Assembly (NCBI GenBank): GCA_021324715.1
Contig: JAJPIN010000064.1
Location: 1-17,288 of the forward strand
Origin: Nitrososphaeria archaeon
GTDB lineage: Archaea; Thermoproteota; Nitrososphaeria; Nitrososphaerales; Nitrososphaeraceae
Length of the DNA stretch: 17,288 nt
Reading direction: 5' to 3'
Below, piece by piece: positions 7,201-13,541 of this stretch. The translations under genes and the position numbers were made by a program. Numbering within the stretch: the first letter of the stretch is position 1; the number at the start of each line of letters is the position of its first letter. The notes beneath the pieces were generated by a model, which had not been told where the DNA came from, searched no databases, and saw nothing but the letters and a program-made list of their open reading frames with translations.

Positions 7201-7632
7201 TTATTGTCTAATGCGTTTGAGTACCTCATCCATTTCATGCTCACTTAATCTATGGCTTGAATCAAACATGGAATGAATTGGACCTCCACCGTCGCCAATT
7301 CTTCTTGGTACTATGTGTACATGTAAATGTGGTATTACTTGTCCTGCGTCTTTACCATTGTGAATAGCTATTAAGGAACTTTGTACACCTGTCCCTTTTT
7401 CTATAGACGGTAATATTTTGTGTACCAATTTAAATAGATCGATGATTTGATCAGGTTCAACATCCTGTAACTTCTCATAGTGTTTTTTTGTAATAACCAG
7501 GGTGTGACCATCTTTCAATGGAAAAGCATCAAGAAATGCAATTGCATTTTCGTTTTCGTCTACCATCCTGGCATCAATCTTCTTCAGAGCGATATTGCAG
7601 AATATGCAGCTATCAATCATTGATACATTCAT
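7201..7632 (-). CDS. HIT-family nucleotide hydrolase/transferase
   Basis: This 143-residue protein contains the histidine triad 'PHLHVHIVPR' with His102, His104 and His106; the middle His of the triad acts as nucleophile in the family. The N-terminal 'CIFCNIALKKI' (9-19) and 'AIAFLDAFPLKDGHTLVI' (30-47) are typical of Hint/Fhit-like proteins that hydrolyse AMP conjugates such as adenosine 5'-phosphoramidate or diadenosine polyphosphates. The Cys9/Cys12 pair matches the zinc-binding Cys of some prokaryotic Hint proteins. The start is ATG 7632, with ATG 7620 as an alternative. A TATA-like AAATATTTTATT (7655-7666, minus) predicts a nearly leaderless message. It lies between two minus-strand units and converges on the HAD-like gene. 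The exact nucleotide substrate cannot be read from sequence. Confidence 0.93.
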   Translation of the reverse strand: MNVSMIDSCIFCNIALKKIDARMVDENENAIAFLDAFPLKDGHTLVITKKHYEKLQDVEPDQIIDLFKLVHKILPSIEKGTGVQSSLIAIHNGKDAGQVIPHLHVHIVPRRIGDGGGPIHSMFDSSHRLSEHEMDEVLKRIRQ

Positions 7633-7700
7633 AATTATTTACTACTTTTCAAATAATAAAATATTTCTAAAAATCTATTAGTATTTCCCGATAACGAAAT

Positions 7701-9065
7701 TCATGACGACATGCTGAAAAGTGATGTAATGTGCTTTGCTGCCACATATTTATTGATATTATTATTTATGGTAACCATTGGCCGTTCTTTATCAGTAACA
7801 AATCCTATTATTTGTGATTTGAAATTATGTTTTCTCAGATCTTCCAAAATTAGTGGGGCCAAAGCTTCAGTTGAAATTATCAAATGACATCCATTTGTAG
7901 AGGCTGTTGAGTTAGATACAAGAAATTCATCTGTAGCAAACCGAGCTAATTCCTCACATTGCATTGGAACCTCGTTTATTACTAAGTGGGTATTTGAAAT
8001 TTTAGACAAATTAACCAATGCTGAAATCCCGTCCGAACTGACGGGATAAACACTCACAATATTTGCGTTGGTATCAAAATCCTTTCCAAAGTCTGGACAA
8101 TATTTTGAAATTATCTTGCCCAAAGAAAACCTGGGTTGCGTTAATGATTTTATTATTTCATTCTTGACGCTAATGTCAACCGATTCATGCTTACCAATAA
8201 TGGAATTCATTTCACTGATTTGACTTATTGTATAAATGCTCAATGGGGTCAATGAACCAAATTTATCAGTCAATATTAATACCATGCCGGGTTGAATGAG
8301 ATCATATCTTACTGGTAATTCCTTAGTTGAGTGAGCATATGCCGTGGCTCCAAAGAAAAGTTTGCCTAATTTAAGCGAACTATAATCGTCAAGCAGCAGA
8401 TTATATTTTGCTGCAAATTTATCGTTATTAGTTCTAATTTTGTCGAGAAGATCCTCGTCTGGTGCGTCGTATATCGGTAATATTCTAAAACCTGAGGTAC
8501 ATCCAAGTAATAAGAGATTCTCGAGTGCCCCCGCTAAGCCGATTGAGGTATTAACCATTGAATCTGGTTCCTCGTCAGGATCGATTAGTTTGCCAGAAGA
8601 AATATTGACAGCAGTATATCCTAATTTATTTCCTCTATGTGTATCAATATAGTCAACGAGTCCAAATTGTGATTCGTACTGCGAAGTAGTGGTGAGCACC
8701 ACCCTTCTTAACTGGTGTTTCGGAGATTTCTTACCAAAAAAATCATTTAGAAGATGGGATAGTTTTTGTTGATCTTCTGCTACATCATTGTGAATTCTCA
8801 TCAATGAAATAATTTTCTTGTTTTTCAAATCGTCTGAAATTGATTCGTTTACGTTGTATATTCTGCGTGTTATATCGGGGTTTCTGCCACTATATTGAAA
8901 TGAATCAAACCATGACAAGTTGGCCCATGAATTGTGTTTTATCTTTTCAAAGGAATTTCCTAACGAAAAATAATCAACCTCATTGGAGCAATTTGATATC
9001 CATCCAATGGGATCAAAGCCTAGATTTTGATATTTGAGTATGTTTTGCCAAAAATCATCAGCCAA
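7701..9065 (-). CDS. diverged SelD/PurM-superfamily protein beside the sulfate assimilation genes
   Basis: The 454 residues include a SelD/AIR-synthase-like core. 'SMVNTSIGLAGALENLLLLG' (169-188) aligns with the helix after the ATP-site strand in selenophosphate synthetase. 'YDLIQPGMVLILTDKFGSLT' (254-273) matches the 'GD.LILTKPLGTG' region. 'NGCHLIISTEALAPLI' (391-406) and 'SQIIGFVTDK' (417-426) match the C-terminal 'TSGGLLIA…IG.V' end. The usual catalytic elements are absent or altered: there is no GCGCK loop, no GDDAA, and the TDVTG Asp position appears as 'YPVSSDG' (340-346). The first 120 residues, Trp/Ser/Asn-rich with 'GWISNCSNEVDYF', are not part of normal SelD. It starts at TTG 9065 behind a GAGGGGG (9075-9081, minus). 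It faces cysH across a 156-base promoter region. The reaction is unknown; a sulfur-linked role is inferred from context only. Confidence 0.62.
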   Translation of the reverse strand: MADDFWQNILKYQNLGFDPIGWISNCSNEVDYFSLGNSFEKIKHNSWANLSWFDSFQYSGRNPDITRRIYNVNESISDDLKNKKIISLMRIHNDVAEDQQKLSHLLNDFFGKKSPKHQLRRVVLTTTSQYESQFGLVDYIDTHRGNKLGYTAVNISSGKLIDPDEEPDSMVNTSIGLAGALENLLLLGCTSGFRILPIYDAPDEDLLDKIRTNNDKFAAKYNLLLDDYSSLKLGKLFFGATAYAHSTKELPVRYDLIQPGMVLILTDKFGSLTPLSIYTISQISEMNSIIGKHESVDISVKNEIIKSLTQPRFSLGKIISKYCPDFGKDFDTNANIVSVYPVSSDGISALVNLSKISNTHLVINEVPMQCEELARFATDEFLVSNSTASTNGCHLIISTEALAPLILEDLRKHNFKSQIIGFVTDKERPMVTINNNINKYVAAKHITSLFSMSS

Positions 9066-9074
9066 AAACTAAAA

Positions 9075-9081
9075 CCCCCTC
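9075..9081 (-). promoter_or_regulatory. Shine-Dalgarno-like site supporting TTG 9065
   Basis: On the minus strand GAGGGGG ends 9 bases before the TTG start. It is the strongest ribosome-binding-like stretch in the window and supports TTG as the initiator, since no ATG occurs nearby. Confidence 0.45.
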
Positions 9082-9119
9082 ATATCACTCATATGTAACA
9101 CTAATATTGAATCTTCCTA

Positions 9120-9173
9120 AAGGTTAAGACTACTCAAGTATATTTAAGTTAATTAACCTTATTATGTTAATTA
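9120..9173. promoter_or_regulatory. candidate operator region between the SelD-like gene and cysH
   Basis: AAGGTTAA (9120-9127) and TTAACCTT (9153-9160) are a perfect 8-base inverted repeat. The right arm overlaps a perfect 10-base palindrome, GTTAATTAAC (9148-9157). The first eight bases of that palindrome recur as GTTAATTA at 9166-9173, 18 bases on. Between the arms lies the minus-strand TATA-like CTTAAATATACTT (9137-9149) of the SelD-like gene. Such repeated GTTAA half-sites at a divergent promoter look like binding sites for a dimeric regulator, though the region is AT-rich and chance is not excluded. Confidence 0.4.
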
Positions 9174-9189
9174 GATTAAAATAATAATA

Positions 9190-9198
9190 ATTATAAGC
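9190..9198 (+). promoter_or_regulatory. TATA box of cysH
   Basis: AATTATAAG lies about 28 bases ahead of ATG 9222, which predicts a leaderless or nearly leaderless message for the cysH-sat-exported-protein operon. Confidence 0.5.
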
Positions 9199-9221
9199 CT
9201 ATTTTTATCAAATTAAAAATA

Positions 9222-9971
9222 ATGCAGATAAATCATGATAACCAGAAGGAAAAAGCCAAGTTAAGCGATATAAAGGATATTGCTGAAGTAGAATCAAAAC
9301 ATGCACCTGAGATACTAAAGTGGGGATTCAAGAAATTTGGTGATAAAATGGTACTTGCGTCTAGCTTTGGCGCCGAAGATGTCGTATTAATAGATATGAT
9401 GTGCAAAATAAACAGGAATCTTACTAGAGTATTTACCCTGGATACTGGTAGGCTAAACCAAGAGACTTATGATCTTATTGATAAAATACGAAAAAAATAT
9501 GACATTAAAATTAATGTGTATTTCCCAGATCCAAGTGAATTGGAAGAGATGGTCGCAAACAAAGGAATGAATTTAATGTATGATAGCGTGGAAAACAGAA
9601 AACTTTGCTGCAATATTAGAAAGATTAAACCATTGAAAAGAGCCCTAACGCAGTCAGATTGTTGGATTACAGGACTTCGTCGTGAACAATCAGTTACTAG
9701 AAATAAGATTATGAAGATAGAGGTTGACACACTAAACAACAATATTATTAAATTAAACCCATTAGCCGATTGGACTAATGACGAAGTTTGGGCGTATATC
9801 CGTGAGAATAAAATTCCATATAACGCATTACACGATAAAGGGTACCCTAGCATTGGTTGTGAACCTTGTACAAGGGCAGTCGAGCAAGGCGCAGACCCAC
9901 GTTCAGGAAGGTGGTGGTGGGAAATTGATACTCATAAAGAATGTGGCCTGCATTGGAAAGAAGGTAAATGA
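9222..9971 (+). CDS. cysH: assimilatory APS (adenylylsulfate) reductase, [4Fe-4S] type
   Basis: This 249-residue CysH-family reductase converts adenylylsulfate to sulfite and AMP with electrons from a thiol carrier. The nucleotide site is visible as 'SSFGAED' (47-53), 'LDTGR' (73-77) and 'GLRREQS' (151-157). The iron-sulfur ligands are complete: Cys129-Cys130 in 'RKLCCNIRK' and Cys213/Cys216 in 'GCEPCTR'. The C-terminal 'ECGLH' (240-244) carries the catalytic Cys241, which forms the thiosulfonate intermediate. The four cluster cysteines mark the APS-using class rather than the cluster-free PAPS-using class. This fits the absence of an APS kinase gene next door. It is the first gene of an operon: sat starts 6 bases after its stop. 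The Trp run in 'GRWWWEIDTHKECGLH' is a family feature. Confidence 0.95.
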   Translation: MQINHDNQKEKAKLSDIKDIAEVESKHAPEILKWGFKKFGDKMVLASSFGAEDVVLIDMMCKINRNLTRVFTLDTGRLNQETYDLIDKIRKKYDIKINVYFPDPSELEEMVANKGMNLMYDSVENRKLCCNIRKIKPLKRALTQSDCWITGLRREQSVTRNKIMKIEVDTLNNNIIKLNPLADWTNDEVWAYIRENKIPYNALHDKGYPSIGCEPCTRAVEQGADPRSGRWWWEIDTHKECGLHWKEGK

Positions 9972-9977
9972 TTTCTA

Positions 9978-11123
9978 TTGACAATTAATCTTATCTTACC
10001 ACATGGTGGTAAATTAATTAATAAATTCATTGAAAGAAAGTATGAAGATTTGGAGACTTTTGAAGTATCTTCTGATACCAGAAATGATGCGGAAAATATT
10101 GCAACTGGTGTCTTTAGTCCTCTAGAAGGTTTTATGATAGAAGATGATTTTTTGACAGTCCTTAAGGACGGAAGATTAAGTAACAGTATTCCCTGGACCA
10201 TACCTATCGTTCTTGATAAAGAAAAGGAAATAGCAATGCAAATGAAGGATTTAAGAGATGTCGTTCTATGTTCAGGTAATGAAAAATTTGGAATATTGCA
10301 TGTAGAAGATATTTACAGATATAATAAAGAGAATGTCGCAAATGCAGTTTACAGAACTACTGACGTCAATCATCCCGCGGTAAACAGATTATTTCAGATG
10401 AAAGAGTTTCTAGTTGGTGGAGGACTGGAAGTTTTTCGTATGATAGGGAATGACGAAATGCAAAAGTTTAGGTTGCATCCCTCAGAAACACGTTCTGAGA
10501 TTACCAAGCGGGGGTGGAAAACAGTCGTAGGGTTTCAAACTAGAAATGTCCCTCATGTTGCTCATGAAATGCTACAAAAAGCTGCTTTGAATATTTATGA
10601 TGGATTATTCATCAACCCGCTAATTGGCAAAAAAAAGAGAGGAGATTTTACTGATAGCCTAATAATCAATACCTATGAGTCATTAATCATGAACTATTTT
10701 CCGAAAAATAGAGTATTGTTTTCTACTATTCATACAACTATGAGGTATGCAGGCCCACGCGAAGCCATACATCATGCAATTATGAGGAAAAATTTTGGAT
10801 GTACACATTTCATTGTAGGCAGGGATCACGCAGGAGTAGGCAATTACTATCCACCCTTTGCCGCCCAAGAAATATTTAATGAATATCCTGATTTGGATAT
10901 AAAACCTGTAACCTTTCCATCTTTTTATTTCTGCAAGAAATGTTTGTCATATGCTAATGAAAAAATATGTCCACATGGAGTAGAATCAAAGGAAGAACTA
11001 AGTGGAACTATGATTCGCAAATTGGTAAATTCTGGCAAGGTTCCTGAGAAACATATGATGCGTCCAGAAGTCTCAGATTTAATCCTCAAGTCGCAAAAAC
11101 CATTTGTAGGTGATAAAACTTGA
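9978..11123 (+). CDS. sat: sulfate adenylyltransferase (ATP sulfurylase)
   Basis: This 381-residue enzyme makes adenylylsulfate (APS) and pyrophosphate from ATP and sulfate. The family motifs are present. 'LPHGGKLIN' (7-15) fixes the TTG 9978 start, since no ATG lies near enough to include it. The active-site loop 'GFQTRNVPHVAHE' (185-197) has the QTRN residues that bind ATP and sulfate and both His (193, 196). 'GRDHAGVG' (281-288) is the second nucleotide motif. A zinc site typical of the short archaeal/bacterial enzymes is seen as Cys319, Cys322, Cys331 and His333 ('FCKKCL…KICPHG'). The protein ends without an APS kinase domain. Its TGA overlaps the TTG of the exported protein gene in the sequence TTGA, consistent with translational coupling. 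Confidence 0.96.
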   Translation: MTINLILPHGGKLINKFIERKYEDLETFEVSSDTRNDAENIATGVFSPLEGFMIEDDFLTVLKDGRLSNSIPWTIPIVLDKEKEIAMQMKDLRDVVLCSGNEKFGILHVEDIYRYNKENVANAVYRTTDVNHPAVNRLFQMKEFLVGGGLEVFRMIGNDEMQKFRLHPSETRSEITKRGWKTVVGFQTRNVPHVAHEMLQKAALNIYDGLFINPLIGKKKRGDFTDSLIINTYESLIMNYFPKNRVLFSTIHTTMRYAGPREAIHHAIMRKNFGCTHFIVGRDHAGVGNYYPPFAAQEIFNEYPDLDIKPVTFPSFYFCKKCLSYANEKICPHGVESKEELSGTMIRKLVNSGKVPEKHMMRPEVSDLILKSQKPFVGDKT

Positions 11124-11815
11124 TAGAGTTACTGCAACTAGGACTATTTGCAACAGCATTTTTAATAGTTTATCCTATGGCCTCAGTTAATAGCCAAAGT
11201 AGTGTTCACGACATTGTGAAAACAAAGAATTCTGAACGATTTATAGTAGATTACGACGCATCGAATAAAAACAGGAGAGAACCATTAGTTTACAATTTCT
11301 CAAAACCGATACCGACGAACTGGCAAATGACTATCCAAAATAATTTATCCTATACTGATATAGAAAATGCCAAAACTGTAGTAAAGATTCAAGAACCATC
11401 TCCAAGCGACAAATTTATAGAACTAGCAATGTTTAGCGATAGAACTGGAAAATTCTGGGTCGCGATTAATACAAACGAATCAGGATATATTAGAGTGTAC
11501 GAACAAGATAAAGACGGGTGGTCTAGGGACCAACCAATTTTTGTAGCCCACGCAAACAATCAGGGTTTAACCATAACTAACGGCAAGAGAATTATAATCG
11601 ATAAGCTGTCATTGAATGATTTTATTGTAGGATCAGTTTCAATATATGGTAAAGATCAAGTAAATGATGCAAACAATACAAATGGTGGTACAATTTCATT
11701 CGAAGTTCTATTCGGTAATCCTGCCGAATCTCCGTTATACTACATGCCACTAATAACGATCATCGCCACAGGAGCAATTTTACTGGTTCTGTTATATAGA
11801 AAGAAACGTGATTAG
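11120..11815 (+). CDS. secreted, C-terminally membrane-anchored protein of unknown function
   Basis: The protein has 231 residues. A Sec-type signal region covers about 3-25 (LLQLGLFATAFLIVYPMA, possible cleavage after the following SVNSQ). It is followed by an extracellular β-rich, Asn/Ser/Asp-rich domain (27-205) and a single membrane helix (about 208-225) with the basic tail RKKRD, so the bulk faces outside. The only cysteine-free, Trp-containing domain pattern I see ('FWVAINTNESGYIRVYEQD') matches no family I can name. The TTG 11120 start overlaps the sat stop by four bases, which indicates coupled expression with sat and cysH. A sulfate-binding or cell-surface role is conceivable from position alone. 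The stop TAG (11813-11815) overlaps the end of the readthrough nth frame on the other strand. Confidence 0.75.
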   Translation: MIELLQLGLFATAFLIVYPMASVNSQSSVHDIVKTKNSERFIVDYDASNKNRREPLVYNFSKPIPTNWQMTIQNNLSYTDIENAKTVVKIQEPSPSDKFIELAMFSDRTGKFWVAINTNESGYIRVYEQDKDGWSRDQPIFVAHANNQGLTITNGKRIIIDKLSLNDFIVGSVSIYGKDQVNDANNTNGGTISFEVLFGNPAESPLYYMPLITIIATGAILLVLLYRKKRD

Positions 11816-12471
11816 ATATTTTTTTCGTAATATTTGCATAACTTCGTCAATTGACAAACACCGCACTTTGGATTCTTCGGCAAACATACGTTTTGACCAA
11901 AAGTAACAAAAGTTTCGTTTATTTTTCTTCAATATTTTTTATCAATTGATTTCTGCAAGACAATTTCAGTCTCCTCAGGTTTATTGGTATCAGCAATTCC
12001 AATTCTATTAGAAATTCTATGAACGTGAATATCTACTGGAATGGCGGGTCTATTGAAGCCATATACAAGCACACAATTTGCAGTCTTTCTACCGACTCCT
12101 GGTAATGTAAGAAGATCATCTATATTGGAAGGAACGTTTCCATCAAATTTTTCAACTATTATTCGTGATACCTCTTTAATATTGGTCGCCTTTACATTAT
12201 AGAAGCCGATTTTTTGAATCACCTTCTTTAATTTTTTCAAATTTGCTTTGGATAACATGTGAGCGTCCTTAAATTCAGAGAAGAGATCTGCAATTACCTT
12301 GGTTGTAATCTCATCCCGGGTTCGTGCCGACAAAATAGTTCCTATCAGTATTTTAAAGGGGTCTCCGTCTTCTTGAATTTGTAAGTTTTTCAAGGCGGTG
12401 GGTCTAAGAAGATTGTTATTTTGAAGCGTCTTCTGCATTAGTGCTATTATCGTATTGAATTTCATCGTCAT
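11812..12471 (-). pseudogene. nth: endonuclease III (nth) with one in-frame TGA before the iron-sulfur motif
   Basis: The upstream part (180 residues, stop TGA at 11929-11931) is a bona fide HhH-GPD DNA glycosylase/AP lyase that removes oxidised pyrimidines. It has 'LSARTRDE' (48-55), the helix-hairpin-helix 'LPGVGRKTANC' (123-133) with catalytic Lys129, and 'PVDIHVHRISNR' (145-156) with catalytic Asp147. Reading on in the same frame past the TGA gives 38 further residues to TAA (11812-11814). They contain the full cluster motif Cys-x6-Cys-x2-Cys-x5-Cys (196, 203, 206, 212: 'CLPKNPKCGVCQLTKLC'). The TGA sits where related enzymes usually have Trp in 'KKYW', so it looks like TGG changed to TGA. 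Without the tail the cluster is lost and the product is probably unstable. A recent nonsense mutation, a sequencing error or readthrough are all possible. The start is ATG 12471, or ATG 12465. Confidence 0.85.
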
Positions 12472-12539
12472 ATTCCCAGTAAATTGATTACAATATTCAT
12501 TACGAATAACGCTACTAAATAGACTTTGTAGGCATATGT

Positions 12540-13271
12540 CTATCCGGTCTTTTCTTTTATTCTGGCTCTACCTGTTTTTCGTGGAGCGATATTTCCCACC
12601 TTTCTCCCAGGTGGAGTTGTTCTCCCTACTGATGATTGGCGACCTACATGCTGATGTCTCCCGCCTCCATGTGGATGATATACCGCGGCTTGCGCTATTC
12701 CTCTAACCTTGGGATAAAGTTTACCATGCGCAATCATGTATTTGGCCCTGTTTCCTGCCTTTAGAAATGGTTTTTCTTTTCTCCCTGCACCAGAAACAAC
12801 TCCTATCATTGCCTTGCATTTAGAATTTAAAGTTGTAAATTTTCCTGATGGTAATTTTATCGATACTCCTTGAGACGTATGAGAAAACACTACTGCAGAT
12901 GATCCAGCTGACTTTACAAGCTTTGCCCCATCGCCTATATTCCTTTCCAAATTACAAATAAGGGTACCGTCTGGGATCGATTCCAATGCTAAAATATTAT
13001 TTGGCTTAAATTCTACGTTATTTCCAATTTGGATATTTTCACCAACTGCCATGCCGTTAGGAGCAGGCAGATAGCTAAACTCTTTATCAAATTGAATCTT
13101 AGCTAAAGGCGCATCTCTTCCTCGTTCGTGAATAATGTCAACTATTGAACCATTTTTTTGTTCGGATAATTGTAAATTTGGATATTTCGCAGGTATAATC
13201 TTTCCAGTTTTAATGGACTGAAATTGTTTTCCCCCTCTTCCCCGTCTACGTACTAGAGTTCTTTTGCCCAA
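12540..13271 (-). CDS. rpl2: 50S ribosomal protein uL2 (L2)
   Basis: This 243-residue archaeal uL2 binds 23S rRNA domain IV near the peptidyl transferase centre. Recognisable stretches are the N-terminal 'GKRTLVRRRGRGG' (2-14), 'LICNLERNIGDGAKLVKSAG' (104-123), 'AHGKLYPKVRGIA' (181-193) and the conserved loop 'VYHPHGGGRHQHVGR' (197-211), with the glycine/histidine cluster that is essential in the family. The C-terminus ends in a basic tail typical of archaea. The start must be TTG (13269-13271), since no ATG lies near the conserved N-terminus. It is leaderless if the TATA at 13291-13299 is used. The gene stands alone here, not inside an L3-L4-L23-L2-S19 cluster; the neighbours are nth and cdc48. 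Confidence 0.97.
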   Translation of the reverse strand: MGKRTLVRRRGRGGKQFQSIKTGKIIPAKYPNLQLSEQKNGSIVDIIHERGRDAPLAKIQFDKEFSYLPAPNGMAVGENIQIGNNVEFKPNNILALESIPDGTLICNLERNIGDGAKLVKSAGSSAVVFSHTSQGVSIKLPSGKFTTLNSKCKAMIGVVSGAGRKEKPFLKAGNRAKYMIAHGKLYPKVRGIAQAAVYHPHGGGRHQHVGRQSSVGRTTPPGRKVGNIAPRKTGRARIKEKTG

Positions 13272-13290
13272 GACAGACCGATAAGATTAT

Positions 13291-13299
13291 TAAATATAT
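13291..13299 (-). promoter_or_regulatory. TATA box of rpl2
   Basis: On the minus strand the box reads ATATATTTA. Its centre is about 26 bases upstream of TTG 13271, so the transcript is predicted to start at or next to the start codon. Confidence 0.55.
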
Positions 13300-13509
13300 C
13301 TTGATTTTAATCTTTTGGAAAAAACAGAATTCCGTGTCAAGTTTTAGTGAGTCTATTAGTTTAATTCTTCAATCCACTGAATTGTTGTCGGATCAGCAGG
13401 ATTGACATAGTAAGATATATTTTTCAAAAATTAGTTAATGATAGATAATACCGTACTTTTTTTCGGATTTCCGACTTCAGAAAATTTGTTAAGAGTAACC
13501 CCGACAAAG

Positions 13510-13518
13510 GTATAAAGA
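13510..13518 (+). promoter_or_regulatory. TATA box of cdc48
   Basis: GTATAAAGA at 13510-13518 is preceded by a C/A-rich stretch that could be a BRE. It lies about 28 bases ahead of GTG 13542, again giving a leaderless message. A 6-base inverted repeat (ACGATA 13524-13529, TATCGT 13538-13543) spans the predicted start site and the GTG. Confidence 0.5.
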
Positions 13519-13541
13519 TAGGTACGATAGTACTTGATATC

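Noticed and set aside
9467..9853. 128-residue open frame antisense to cysH
   Set aside because: It is fully contained in the strongly conserved cysH coding sequence and has no recognisable domain.
11929..11931. TGA in nth as a selenocysteine codon, prompted by the SelD-like gene nearby
   Set aside because: The family has Trp at this position, no SECIS-like hairpin is evident, and the SelD-like protein lacks the catalytic residues for selenophosphate synthesis.
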